Positions 34,201-40,028 of a DNA stretch of 64,000 nucleotides are shown here, one piece after another. Position numbers and translations under genes: made by a program. How positions within the stretch are numbered: the first letter of the stretch is position 1; every line of letters starts with the position of its first letter. The notes beneath the pieces are model-generated. The model made no database searches. It was given only the letters and a program-made list of their open reading frames with translations, and was not told the DNA's origin. The stretch lies in contig CM039126.1 in the NCBI GenBank assembly GCA_022036555.1, positions 28,980,025 to 29,044,024 of the forward strand, in the 5' to 3' direction. The stretch is from Microstegium vimineum. Taxonomy: Eukaryota > Streptophyta > Magnoliopsida > Poales > Poaceae.

Positions 34201-36537
34201 GAGTAGCTTAAACCGTCCAGGACGATTAATCGCGATTAATCAGACGTCCTAAAAACATGGCCGCAGAGACATCCGCGCGTTGTTGCCCTCCGCGGACAGC
34301 TGCACCGGCCTCCGCCGTCAATACCGTGCGAGGTTTGCTCTTCAAGGTTCCACATCGAATCGATGCGGCTCTGCGGGACCATCTGTCACAGAAACACCAT
34401 ATGTTATTTGCATATCCGTTGAACTGCTTGGTGTGAGCTAGGTTTTCTATGAACATGTGCATTGAAGGTAATTGATGTGCTACATATCTTAAGCTTCTGT
34501 GTAGATCTCTAGCCTTGAGTCTTTCTGCGCAGATCCCTTAAAACTCTCAACCCCGGACCTAGTCCAAAGACCCTTATAAACTTCCACTCGATATTGCAAA
34601 ATAAAACTGTTCATTATTTGTTTTGGCAACTGAGTTGTTCGAGCATTGTCTATACTCTATAGAGATATCTAGAGAACCTAGAAATTAAGAACATAACGAA
34701 GAATCATGGGTGGTCTATCCATACATTTTTTCTTATCAATGTTCCCTATTCTGTGTATTGTGCTCTATATATATTTCTGCCATTCAAAATGACTATTCTA
34801 GGCTGGTAACACTTGTACTTTTGTTATCAAAGGGATGGATTTCGTCAGAAAAATCCAAGCAGCAGGAACCGTAGTGGCCCTTTATTGTTCCGCCAAATGA
34901 AGGATTCACGCACACATCAATCTGGTAAGATGATTGATTGTTACACAACCCCTTGCTGTCTCATGTGTGTGGCTGTGTTAATGTAGCAAGCATGATCTGA
35001 CACCTAACCAATTCTGCGTTGGTTAATTTTGCATTTAACTGAAAGCTGGGCTATGATCTTGCTTTTACTTGCTACTTATGCTTGTGACTCCATTTGGCTT
35101 ATCACATCCATTTCTGATAGCAGTTGCGCCAGATGAGTCATCAGAAGGAAAGATTATCCGTCGAAGAGGACGCTTCCAGGTTACATCAGATAGTATTTCT
35201 CAAAAGGTACTGAATTATTTAGTTGAAATGTCTCAGTTGACCAGCATTGTAAACTTTTATTTATTTCCTTTTCGTATTTGATTAATTCTGACTGATATGA
35301 ATTGTAATCACTCAAGTTCTGAAAATAAATGCATTAAATAATATAGCACTTAACATCCAGCTATTGCACTTCTGTATTTCCCAAACTCTGGAAGATTCTT
35401 TATATGTTGAATGAGTTGTTCAAAGCAATAGTCTCTTTTCTACCTTGTGAGAGTACATATATCTTTAAATTGTCCTTTACCAGAAGAAAAAAGTATGGAA
35501 GTAGTTTTAAAACTAGTTTTCCATTTAAGGTAGCTACATCAGCCTGCAACAGCAGCGGCAGGATATATCTACCAATTGAAGCAGCACGTTCAAATCCCAA
35601 GTCGTTTGCAATTCTTCCAACTTTGCAATTCTTGATGCAGCAAAATACTATGCAAAAGGTATTACTGTGTCTATCATTTGATTTTAAAAAGGAAGATTTC
35701 TTGGCATATTAACAATCCTTTATTTTGGCAGGAAGTACTCAGTAGGCTGATTTCTTTGATTGAGGAAACATCTGGTATGCATGAATACAGTAGTTTATTT
35801 GAACTTGAGTGAAAAGCTTCGATCAATGCTGATATTATGGTTTTGCCTTGGGCTATTGTCAAACAGACGATTCTGAAGCAAGCACAAGCGGTTCATATCA
35901 GGTGTGTAACATTTTAGTGTGACTTGTAGTCTCCTTTCTCCTTTGTTTTCATGTTTACCTGACAGCTGAACTTTAGAAAGAACTGAGCTGAGTGCTTGAG
36001 TCCAAATACCTGTGGTGTGTCTCAGTTATGCAAACATGAAGTTGTCTTGTATGGTACAATAAGTGTTTGATCTATCTGCAGTCTTCTGGAGGACCTGCCA
36101 GAGAAAAGGAGTTGCATTCGTATATTCTCCAATTGCAGCGAAGGTATGAAAAATTTGTGATGATGGTTCAGCATATTTTCAGACAATTGACAAATTTGTG
36201 GAAAATTCCAGTATCACTGAACTTGCTGAGGAAGTGCAAAGATTAAAGCTCCAAAACAATCAGGTATTGATCGTCCTGCAATAATTTTTAATAGTTGCAT
36301 TTCTTTCTTATGTTCTGCAAAATCTGAACCAAGAGAATGTCTGATATTTTGAAAATGAATGTAGTCTTTAAAGGCGTTTGAGCTTTGATTCTTAATTCTC
36401 AGTTTACCAATGTACATGTGGAGAATTTGTCTAAACATAACATGGTTTCCCTGCATGACACTTGACAGCTTGAGCAGCAGATCAATGTATTGTTAAGAAA
36501 AGATGAAAGGTCGCAAACACAGGATAACCAACAATGA
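2074..36537 (+). CDS. STE20/GCK-type Ser/Thr protein kinase, BLUS1-like (20 coding exons)
   Basis: Exons: 2074-2244, 3608-3862, 10612-10736, 10851-10895, 11001-11082, 11162-11230, 11304-11474, 11547-11612, 12509-12577, 12692-12829, 12923-12999, 19145-19405, 34833-34924, 35124-35206, 35530-35658, 35732-35774, 35867-35901, 36082-36143, 36212-36263 and 36469-36537 (stop TGA). All introns are GT-AG and phases match, giving about 697 residues. Visible motifs are the glycine loop IGEGVSASV (23-31), VAIK lysine 46, HRDVKAGN (138-145), DFG (158-160) and GTPCWMAPE (180-188). The kinase domain ends near residue 280. A Ser-rich middle and a C-terminal coiled coil (about 638-690) follow. The architecture matches plant GCK/OSR1-like kinases such as BLUS1, which act in signalling in the cytoplasm. 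The start was chosen because it immediately precedes the N-lobe and follows a plausible leader splice site. Introns 2, 11 and 12 are swollen by transposons, yet the frame is intact, so the gene looks functional. The exact orthologue is uncertain. Confidence 0.9.
2245..3607. other. Kinase intron 1
   Basis: This 1.36-kb AT-rich intron has no coding frame. Positions 2812-2840 look like the reversed poly(A) end of a retroposon (a T run followed by AGATAATGG), and the following 200 bp are denser in GC. A SINE or LINE tail on the - strand is possible but not proven. Confidence 0.4.
3608..3862 (+). CDS. Kinase exon 2: alphaC to catalytic loop
   Basis: There are 85 codons between TTTAG| and AAG|GTAAAG. 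The exon includes the alphaC glutamate in RREVQTM and ends in HRDVK. The catalytic-loop asparagine is supplied by the next exon, 6.7 kb away. Confidence 0.92.
3961..4151 (+). repeat. Two-copy tandem duplication (~96-bp unit)
   Basis: Both units run from CACTAGTAAAACATCAT to TTCAAGGCATGCAC(C/T)AGTC. Copy 1 is about 3961-4055 and copy 2 about 4057-4151. They differ by a T-run expansion and several substitutions. They lie at the start of kinase intron 2. Confidence 0.7.
4830..4866. repeat. (GT)n microsatellite
   Basis: About 18 perfect GT units. No coding value; the Cys-Val and Thr-His frames it creates are artefacts. Confidence 0.95.
5276..5600 (+). mobile_element. LINE 3' end (truncated)
   Basis: Frames here resemble the C-terminal tail of plant L1 reverse transcriptase proteins: a Trp-Trp/His-Lys stretch near 5310, then SIMRDIKDEAKTHW near 5390. 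The end reads TTCTTCTTAATATAATGATACATAGGGTGTTCGAG and then A8, the usual plant L1 3'UTR pattern. It is 5'-truncated and frameshifted. Confidence 0.6.
5770..6642. mobile_element. Mutator-like foldback element with 9-bp TSD
   Basis: Two arms of about 325 bp (5770-6098 and 6315-6642) are inverted copies of each other, starting GAGATA and ending TATCTC. The 9-mer TTACAATAT flanks both ends (5761-5769 and 6643-6651); a 9-bp duplication points to the Mutator superfamily. The loop (about 6099-6314) contains a diverged third copy of part of the arm near 6185-6275. There is no ORF, so the element is non-autonomous. A transcript through it would fold into a long hairpin. Confidence 0.88.
6807..7035 (-). 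repeat. Degraded copia-like LTR
   Basis: Read on the - strand it starts TGTTGGGGATGTTAAG and carries CTCTATATATATTG and GAGAGGCTTAATGCAATATAT, an LTR promoter/leader pattern. A related block lies at 8868-9045. A G17 tract is at 6938-6954. Confidence 0.45.
7540..7715 (+). mobile_element. Possible LINE 3' end
   Basis: AATAAAATCCTAACGGTGGGGGCTCC followed by a C-rich block and GGGTCAAAAAAGAG resembles the 3' terminus of grass L1 elements. Upstream sequence (7036-7540) shows only broken frames. Confidence 0.4.
7716..8867. other. Uncharacterised repeat-like sequence in kinase intron 2
   Basis: There is no coding frame with a recognisable domain. It lies between two related LTR-like blocks (6807-7035 and 8868-9045), so it may be the internal part of a decayed element on the - strand. 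Confidence 0.3.
8868..9045 (-). repeat. Degraded LTR-like block, relative of 6807-7035
   Basis: It shares the - strand core CTCTATATATA, then GAGAGGCTCAATGCAATATATCCCACGCATTATAC. The phrase GTGGGATTGAGTATAATGC recurs three times on the + strand at 8895-8965. Confidence 0.45.
9178..9306 (+). repeat. Short copia LTR (129 bp), first copy of the family
   Basis: TGTTAGAGTAAATAGG to CTCCTTCA, followed by CGGTATC, a mutated Met-tRNA primer site. It is nearly the same as 63395-63522. It contains CCCTATATAATCAGCCC as a likely TATA region. Confidence 0.8.
9307..9895 (+). mobile_element. Truncated internal region of the short-LTR copia
   Basis: A GC-rich leader and start of gag-like sequence, parallel to 63523-64000. 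No second LTR follows, so the element is 3'-truncated. Long open frames here are composition effects and show no conserved domain. Confidence 0.6.
10311..10442. mobile_element. Small MITE with GGCCTTGTTTGG-type ends
   Basis: The left end GACCTTGTTCGGATGT and right end ACATCCAAACAAGGCC are inverted copies, and the arms meet around CCACCTCAATCC/GGAT. The size (132 bp) suits a MITE. The TSD is uncertain (perhaps CTA), so the superfamily is not assigned. Confidence 0.65.
10612..11612 (+). CDS. Kinase exons 3-8: catalytic Asn, DFG, APE and C-lobe
   Basis: Six exons (10612-10736, 10851-10895, 11001-11082, 11162-11230, 11304-11474, 11547-11612) separated by introns of 72-118 bp. They encode AGNILID, ADFG, GTPCW|MAPE, ADIWSFG, the DPRKRPPSEKLLKHSFF kinase end and the start of the linker. 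The Trp of PCW-MAPE and a Lys are split across splice sites, which fixes the phases. Confidence 0.93.
11613..12508. other. Kinase intron 8 with a host tandem duplication
   Basis: The intron holds a solo LTR (12039-12405). Around it the host phrase GAACTATGCATGCACATGTTGT occurs at 12016-12037 and again at about 12449-12470, as does TTTGCTGTCACTGACA. This indicates a small tandem duplication of intron sequence; the LTR landed in the first copy. Confidence 0.6.
12039..12405. repeat. Solo LTR (367 bp), TSD TTGTC
   Basis: It begins TGTCATGTACGG and ends CGGCGCCCTTGACA, with TGTCA/TGACA inverted tips. TTGTC is duplicated at 12034-12038 and 12406-12410. The middle has an AT-rich promoter-like part and a GC-rich 3' part. 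No internal domain remains, so it is the product of LTR-LTR recombination. Orientation by the TG..CA rule is probably +. Confidence 0.85.
12509..12999 (+). CDS. Kinase exons 9-11: post-kinase linker
   Basis: Exons 12509-12577, 12692-12829 and 12923-12999. They encode KEYIRGISGWNFNLEDLKNA, a motif seen after the kinase domain in plant GCK/BLUS1-type proteins, then an acidic linker. Exon 11 ends in phase 2 (AA|GTAAGC); its lysine codon is completed 6.1 kb downstream. Confidence 0.9.
13143..13208. repeat. (AT)n microsatellite
   Basis: About 33 AT units in kinase intron 11. Together with 13209-13525 this is non-coding intron sequence with nothing else recognisable. Confidence 0.95.
13531..13744 (-). 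repeat. 3' LTR of copia A
   Basis: 214 bp, ending (on +) CTATTCTAACA. It matches the partner at 18860-19066 except for a 7-bp indel (ATTACAT region) and a few substitutions. Confidence 0.93.
13764..15239 (-). pseudogene. Copia A RT and RNase H part of pol
   Basis: A 491-codon frame. It has NVVTGKWIFRHK at the start of the reverse transcriptase, LLLYVDDIVLTAS as the YVDD catalytic box, and the RNase H stretch VVYTDADWAGCPDTHKSTSGY with SSAEAEYRA. The end is ADIFTKGLPS, normal for copia pol. It is separated from the upstream frame by a TGA at 15249-15251 where a Trp codon is expected. Except for that stop this domain block is complete. Confidence 0.93.
15249..16515 (-). pseudogene. Copia A integrase C-terminus and linker (broken)
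   Basis: It encodes the integrase catalytic half (CDNGKEFDN, then NGKAERIIRTINN at 16012-16506). A frameshift at about 16030-16060 moves the frame to VFLGYSSHHKGYRCLD and the HVIFDE motif, then a Pro/Ala-rich linker. It is bounded upstream by TAG at 16516-16518 and downstream by TGA at 15249-15251. Both are Trp codons in the related copia B. Confidence 0.88.
16516..18707 (-). pseudogene. Copia A gag, protease and integrase N-terminus
   Basis: A likely start ATG lies at 18707. An N-terminal Ala/Glu-rich coiled segment is followed by a frameshift near 18390 at a G7 tract. The 614-codon frame then has the copia gag core (FNRWRDQFLL, YCRQLKKMADDLNALG), a Gln/Gly-rich tail, the protease WYFDSGATSHMTS, the pre-integrase HRRLGHPG..CHACQLGRH, and the first integrase part up to the TAG at 16516. 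No zinc knuckle is obvious. Confidence 0.88.
18860..19066 (-). repeat. 5' LTR of copia A
   Basis: 207 bp. The PBS complement lies directly next to it at 18847-18859. Confidence 0.93.
19145..19405 (+). CDS. Kinase exon 12: Ser-rich middle region
   Basis: It starts after GATACAG| and ends AAAG|GTAATT in phase 2. It encodes CFDVCGADDPDPTATDSRVS and a Ser/Pro-rich low-complexity region. It lies isolated between two transposon-filled introns; the frame continues at 34833. Confidence 0.85.
19406..19806. other. Left host part of kinase intron 12
   Basis: AT-rich intron sequence; nothing recognisable in it. It ends at the target site GGTTG (19807-19811) of the gypsy insertion. Confidence 0.6.
19812..20102 (-). 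repeat. 3' LTR of the chromovirus
   Basis: Its outer tip is mutated (TATAAC instead of TGTAAC), but the TSD fixes the boundary. It shares long identical blocks with 32792-33090, such as GATTTGGGGAAGAA and CAATACACGGTTCTGGCC. Confidence 0.92.
20110..20780 (-). pseudogene. Chromovirus integrase C-terminus and chromodomain
   Basis: Fragments read ACSPFKALYGYEPN (20700-20757), then AYRLDLPEGSMIHPVFHISQLK (about 20340-20430), then a chromodomain-like end with VLVSWTGLP...TTWEDY (about 20160-20240). The chromodomain helps chromoviruses target methylated-histone chromatin. At least one frameshift (near 20470-20640) separates the parts. Confidence 0.85.
20789..21479 (-). pseudogene. Chromovirus integrase (HHCC and DD core)
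   Basis: It has the zinc-binding HHCC region (HSSATGGHSG..CSVCQQAKH), the core DLSMDFIEGLPKSDGFSVILVVVDRLTKYAHF and the second-Asp region SIVTDRDTIFLS in a shifted frame at 20789-21061. A frameshift lies near 20950. Confidence 0.9.
21493..21726 (-). pseudogene. Chromovirus RNase H, distal part
   Basis: It encodes TPTIILTDHKSLAYLNEQ and then KIVYRKGKENLAADALS, the RNase H end and connection of gypsy pol. It is interrupted at 21727 by copia B and resumes at 28327. Confidence 0.88.
21727..21811 (+). repeat. 5' LTR of copia B (85 bp)
   Basis: TGTTGGAGTATATG to CTATTCTAGCA. It lacks a 16-bp segment present in the 3' LTR after CTCTACTA. Confidence 0.9.
22115..22872 (+). pseudogene. Copia B gag, N-terminal part
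   Basis: A GC-rich frame with a Pro/Ala-rich leader, then ARERDAADLLARQIAEAEQ and the gag core ASFTRWRDLVLLILHRYAL. It is cut by the foldback element at 22873. The true start codon is not clear. Confidence 0.8.
22873..23978. mobile_element. Foldback element, 208-bp inverted arms, 5-bp TSD
   Basis: The arms 22873-23080 and 23771-23978 are near-perfect inverted copies with only a few mismatches. The tips are TGATGAGAAC and GTTCTCATCA, and ATTGT flanks both ends (22868-22872, 23979-23983). Removing the element and one ATTGT restores the gag frame across the join. The 690-bp interior has no domain. TG..CA tips with a 5-bp duplication are LTR-like, but the repeats are inverted. Confidence 0.88.
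23979..25699 (+). pseudogene. Copia B gag core, protease and integrase N-terminus
   Basis: After a 1-bp frameshift near 23998 the frame reads the gag core (TARRAWLALEGQFLGN, YCRKMKTMADSLGDLG), a Gly/Pro-rich linker, the protease VADSGATYHTTS, the pre-integrase WHRRLGHPG..CHACQLGRH and the integrase core DLVHCDLWTSP..VDDFSHYSW..CDNGREFDN. The frame is lost near 25640. Confidence 0.9.
25700..28107 (+). pseudogene. Copia B integrase end, RT and RNase H
   Basis: Broken frames at 25700-26040 carry NGKAERMIR and HKGYRCFDL. The long frame 26043-28187 has a Pro/Ala/Ser-rich linker, RT with NVVTGKWIWTHK and LLLYVDDIVLTAS, and RNase H with VVYTDADWAGCPDTRRSTSGY. The usual SxAEAEYR motif is shortened (CSSAAVANG), meaning a small deletion, and the frame shifts near 27880. 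The natural end lies at about 28107. Confidence 0.92.
28194..28321 (+). repeat. Poly-G polypurine tract and 3' LTR of copia B
   Basis: GACTGC is followed by a G27 run (28194-28220), then the 101-bp LTR at 28221-28321. The G run stands where the plus-strand primer normally sits and is unusually long. The LTR tip is TAGTA where the 5' LTR has TAGCA. Confidence 0.88.
28327..29191 (-). pseudogene. Chromovirus RT C-terminal half and RNase H start
   Basis: The frame 28674-29191 has FPMSIIEEILDELAGSKFF, DMRSGYHQIRM, FGLTNAPATFQ and VFLDDILIYS (the catalytic DD box), then EYLGHIISSQGV. RNase H sequence continues with disruptions down to 28327. The N-terminal half resumes at 29811 beyond a hAT-type insertion. 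Confidence 0.9.
29200..29802. mobile_element. hAT-type non-autonomous element, TSD GGAAATCT
   Basis: An 8-bp duplication GGAAATCT (29192-29199 and 29803-29810) and tips CAAAGTTTTG/CAAAACTTTG. The subterminal regions are dense in CGCCTAGGCG/CTAGTCGCTAGG words on both sides. There is no transposase. It interrupts the gypsy RT exactly between VDYRKLN..TIKN and RFPMSI. Confidence 0.9.
29811..30815 (-). pseudogene. Chromovirus protease and RT N-terminus
   Basis: The - strand frame 30015-30815 has the aspartic protease MLILLDSGSSHSFVS and AILGYDWLQQHSPM, then the pre-RT linker. The RT N-terminus (KKDGTWRFCVDYRKLN) is in 29811-29890. A stop or frameshift lies between. Confidence 0.85.
30736..31861 (-). 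pseudogene. Chromovirus gag with zinc-knuckle remnant
   Basis: The gag core is at 31058-31400 (NLWVTSATMHLPDNTAKWFQ, DYRQAITELIALKQTGTVEEY), the basic zinc-knuckle region CYNCEDKYEPGH at about 30780-30815, and the N-terminal coil at 31625-31861. A direct repeat of the phrase CTCCTCAAACTGAT (31550 and 31622) marks an internal duplication of about 70 bp near the N-terminus. Several frameshifts. Confidence 0.8.
32272..32616. mobile_element. MITE with GGGTGTTTGAATCC ends
   Basis: Inverted ends TTAGCGGGTGTTTGAATCC and GGATTCAAACACCCCCTAA, each followed inward by CTAAAGTTTAG/CTAAACTTTAG. The 345-bp AT-rich body has no ORF. It is a common grass MITE pattern; the TSD is not certain. It is inserted in the gypsy 5' untranslated region. 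Confidence 0.8.
32792..33090 (-). repeat. 5' LTR of the chromovirus
   Basis: 299 bp with an intact TGTAACACC outer tip (on +), partner of 19812-20102. Confidence 0.92.
33159..34388 (+). mobile_element. Truncated copia: LTR, primer site and leader
   Basis: An LTR of about 160 bp ends TTTTTAACA at 33321 and is followed by TGGTACCAAAGCCC, a Met-type primer site. A GC-rich leader/gag start follows but no second LTR. A hAT-type element sits inside it. The left LTR edge (33159 or 33191) is uncertain. The right edge is near 34388, where host intron sequence resumes. Confidence 0.6.
33625..34260. mobile_element. hAT-type non-autonomous element, TSD CCGCAGAG
   Basis: An 8-bp duplication CCGCAGAG (33617-33624, 34261-34268). 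Tips CCATGATTT and AAAACATGG. Subterminal arrays of CGTCCAGG/GATTAATCG words occur on both sides. The interior is AG-rich without a transposase. Confidence 0.87.
34389..34832. other. Right host part of kinase intron 12
   Basis: AT-rich intron sequence with no element recognised. It ends at the acceptor TCAAAG|G before exon 13. Confidence 0.6.
34833..36537 (+). CDS. Kinase exons 13-20: C-terminal region and coiled coil
   Basis: Exons 34833-34924, 35124-35206, 35530-35658, 35732-35774, 35867-35901, 36082-36143, 36212-36263 and 36469-36537. They encode a basic segment, GKIIRRRGRFQVTSD (an RFxV-like stretch typical of this family's C-terminus), a hydrophobic helix region LPTLQFLMQQN, and a terminal coiled coil of Leu/Gln heptads ending RSQTQDNQQ-stop. 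Confidence 0.88.
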
Positions 36538-37089
36538 TATGCCCCTTCTGCCACACTGTATAATTGGGTTCCCCAATTTTGAACTTTGTTAGAAAATTAT
36601 TTGTATTATGTCTGCAGCCAGGGTTGTATCATTGTAAGCTGTAAGTATTTAGCGAAGGATGAAATCATAGTAATTTTGATTTGTACAGCTTTGTTTGGTT
36701 AACCAGGAAGAAATAGTTCTCTTTGGTTTTTAGGCAAAGTGCTGATATAATTGTTTTGCGTGGAAGTTTGTGGAAGTTTACTTTGACCATGGAACTTGTC
36801 TTGCGTGAAGTGGGTCGGTGTAGTACTTGTGCTGCAGTGTTTTTTTTTATTTGATAAGGACCAAAACATATATTAAACTTTAAAGCATGGTACAATAGTG
36901 TGGGAATAGAATTTGCAAGATACAGATCCGTAGCTTCCTAGCTACAAAGGTATAATCCAAACAGAGACTCATAAAGATGCTCAAACATTTTTATAGAGTA
37001 AACTAGGGAACTGGAGTCCACACTTTCGTATTTGTAGGCACAGGTTACGTCTTAGTCTCGGGCCAAGAGGAAGAAATGGCCCTGACAAA
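36538..37089 (+). other. 3'UTR and downstream flank of the kinase gene
   Basis: AT-rich. The first 250 bases are probably 3'UTR. At 36838-36890 a T run followed by ATTTGATAAGGACCAAAAC suggests a small reversed retroposon tail. No gene seen. Confidence 0.45.
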
Positions 37090-37440
37090 GGCCCTGTTTG
37101 GATACTCTAGTTTGGTTAGAGTCTAGAGTTAGTTTCTAGCTCAAGATTAGCCTTGGACTTGCTCTAGCTAAAAATATGTTTAGATGCAAGGGTTAAAGTG
37201 ACAATAAAGACACTTTTTTTGGTTGAGATTATTGTGGTCCCCCATCAAAATCAGTCTAAAAAGAGAAATTTTAGTGGTCCTCACCAAAACTAACCTAAAT
37301 AATCGTCTCTGGGTGGGGATAGTTTTTTTTTTTGGGCTAGTTGCAATTAGCCCAATCTAGCCCTTATGGTTGGATACTTGTGGGCTAGTTTAGCTGAAAT
37401 TAGCTTAAACTAGCTCTAGCCCCTAGATCCAAACAGGGCC
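37090..37440. mobile_element. MITE with GGCCCTGTTTGGAT ends
   Basis: Inverted ends GGCCCTGTTTGGAT and ATCCAAACAGGGCC, with CTAGTTT/CTAGCCC words repeated inward. 351 bp, no ORF. The flanks share only AAA, so the TSD and superfamily are open. Confidence 0.8.
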
Positions 37441-37454
37441 AAAGACATTTAGGG

Positions 37455-37665
37455 TTCTCATTCACATACTTCGTGTTGACGCTCAAAATGTGTCTCAGCA
37501 ACAAAACGCGTAAGGCTTTGAAAAGAACGTTTTGGAGCGTCCTCATTCACGTACTTCGTGTTGACGCTCAAAATGTGTCTCAGCACCAATACGCGTAAGG
37601 CTTTGAAAAGTGTCTCAGCACCAACACGCGTAAGGCTTTGAAAAGAATGTTTTGGAGCAGAATCT
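37455..37665. repeat. Tandem repeat (~87 bp unit plus a partial third copy)
   Basis: The phrase TTCACRTACTTCGTGTTGACGC occurs at about 37461 and 37547, and CGCGTAAGGCTTTGAAAAG occurs three times (37508, 37589, 37627). This is local duplication at the tip of the Tat LTR. Confidence 0.8.
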
Positions 37666-38051
37666 TAATCTCCTAAGCGATTTGATCTTGGGGCGTGCCA
37701 GTCAATTTGATCTATAATTGATAAGAAGGGAAAATATTAAATTATGGAACCTATCGGTTGTTACCAGATAGTTTCACGATACATAGCTCTAAAATAACCG
37801 ATGGTCAAAGGAAATTTACTAAAGAGTCAACTCTTGACAGTATAAAACATGTAGAGATAATAGTAAGATTTGAACAGCTATTCATGATGTATAATCAGTA
37901 AAGCATGTGATTAGCCGATCTCATTAACAAATTTATTAATAAGATGCGACACATGTAGCATTCATCAACTCAAACTATCAGATTAGTTAAATATACCAAA
38001 TAAAGATTAACCATGAACAGTGGAGTGTTTCCATGCAGCCATAATAATAAT
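37474..38051 (-). repeat. Partial second copy of the Tat-type LTR
   Basis: It parallels 38052-38570 base for base at lower identity (TGTTGACG.., CAATTTGA.., AGCCGATCTCAT.., CCATGCAGCCAT). It breaks off where the next LTR begins, so it is a truncated LTR from a related element or a duplication. Confidence 0.65.
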
Positions 38052-39659
38052 TGTTGACGTCAAAAATGGGTTCTGACGTCAGTACCGCGCAAAGCCCCAC
38101 AGAGATCATGTGAAAGCAGGGTCTTGATCTTCTAAACCTCTGAATAGCTAGGCCACTTCGATTAATTCAGTCTCAAGGCATGCTAGTCAATTTGACCTAC
38201 AATTGACAAGGGGATAAACTGTTAAATTATGAAACCTGCCGGTTGTTGTCAGACAGTTCCATGAATTTGTGACTCTCAAATAGCCGATGATCAGAGAAAA
38301 TTAACTAGAGAGTCAACTCCTAGCCGTGTAAAGCATGATGATAAGATGCAAACAACCATTCATGGTATATCGTCAATAAAGCATACAATCAGCCGATCTC
38401 ATCAAGATATGTAGTAAATATGCGATACATGCAACATTTATCAACCCAAACTACCAAATCAACTAGTCATACCGGATAGAGATTAGCCATCAACAAAAGT
38501 GTATTCCCATGCAGCCATGATGACAATTAACCCAATAACTTAGCTTACTAGCATTGGGGTGTTTTCATGCAGCTATAAAAGTAAATAAGCTAAGCCACGT
38601 CTGATACACCTAACAGATCTAATCATGTTGAGATAGTAAAAGCACATGTATCGTATGAATGAAGCGCAACCATATCGGCTATTTCAGCTAATATGGGGTC
38701 AATAAAGTGTGAACAAGATCCATATGCTCAGTCACAAACAGATCTAAGATTAGGCGGACGTAACCCAACAAGCAGTGGGGTTCGGTAGATGCAGCCGTAC
38801 CAAGTGTGTTAAGCCAAATCCATCTACTCTCAAATCAATCTGATAACCAAACAAATATCTCGAACCCACAACATGTAACAATCACGATCAACAGATTAGC
38901 CGGTAGGGTCTTAGATCTATAGCTTTGACGTGTGTAAGTGTGAAATCACATAAAATGATAGATCCAAATGGAATTGAAGCTTAGGCCAATCTGTTGATTG
39001 AGATTAGGCAAGATATTGTTGTAATAAATAAACAATGCATAACAAACAATATCGGTAACTTGATGAATCTATTAGATCACCAATCTAATAGAGCTGATAG
39101 CTAGCTTGAAATGATGACTCATGTGAGATTGAAGCAATGCAGCCCCATGAAACACAGATTCAAACCGATAACTAGCTCAGATCGAGCTTGTATGAGTTAC
39201 ACAATATAGTCGTACAAACGAGACATGAACCAAGGCTAGACTTACAAGCAAACCGAAGGTCGATCTAGTCGATGCAGCCCTGTTCGTCAAAGGTTCACCG
39301 AAATCTACTCAACTCCAACTCCTAGGGTTTTGGCCGGTGACCGAAGGGTTATATTTGATTTGATTGGATGTCCTCTACTATTCTCTAGGCCTTGCTATTT
39401 ATAGACCATAGCACATAACCTAATCGGTCGTAACACAAGCCCTAAAAATAAGGAAACAAAAGTAACTTGGGTCTCAATCCTTCTCTCTGCCAAAACCGAC
39501 ATGCATGCTCTGTTGTAACCGACCGAAAAATCTTCCTGTGTGATCTCATCGATTGGTTATCTTAGTCGATTCTTCAGGTCCATCTGAATGACGCTCTTGG
39601 AGGCCTGCTACAAGGGCCCATATGCATATATACAAACACGCCAACATATGGTGTTAGCA
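38052..39659 (-). repeat. 3' LTR of a Tat-type Ty3-gypsy element
   Basis: On the - strand it begins TGCTAACACCATATG and ends CATTTTTGACGTCAACA (about 1.6 kb). GGGGGGCATG directly before it is the polypurine tract, and GTCTATAAATAGCAAGG on the - strand (about 39393-39409) is a likely TATA region. The 5' LTR is not in the window or is lost. Confidence 0.7.
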
Positions 39660-40028
39660 CATGCCCCCCAATTTTGAGATAAAATTGTTTTATTCCAAAA
39701 TTCTCCGGAAATTTCAAGGGTTGCACCAATAGTCGACTCGCCTTCACAAAATATCTCCATACTATTGGGACTCGAAAGGGTCGACTCTTCCACTTCTCCA
39801 TTACCTCGCACCATGACGCGTCTCCGGGCTGGCTCTTCAGATTCCATAGGGGATCTATATAATGCTATTTGTCCCCAGGCTTCACCACACCTGCCCCATA
39901 GCCATTCCACACTGTCCCCTCAATCTTTGCATTCTGCACTGTAGCTCTTTCCGGAGTTCTCAAGAAATCCACCGTGAAAACCCCAATGGTCGGAGGCGAC
40001 AACCGTGGCAAGCGCCCAGCAGCAAGAT
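39660..40028. mobile_element. Tat-type gypsy 3' internal end with start of an antisense ORF
   Basis: It contains the polypurine tract and, on the + strand, an ATG at 39986 (MVGGDNRGKRPAA) whose frame runs into the Sirevirus TSD and continues at 52733. This is the first exon of the antisense ORF. Confidence 0.6.

Noticed and set aside
37455..37665. Short spaced repeats that could suggest a CRISPR-like array
   Set aside because: Units are uneven (about 87 and 36 bp), without unique spacers, in a plant LTR. Simple tandem duplication explains it.
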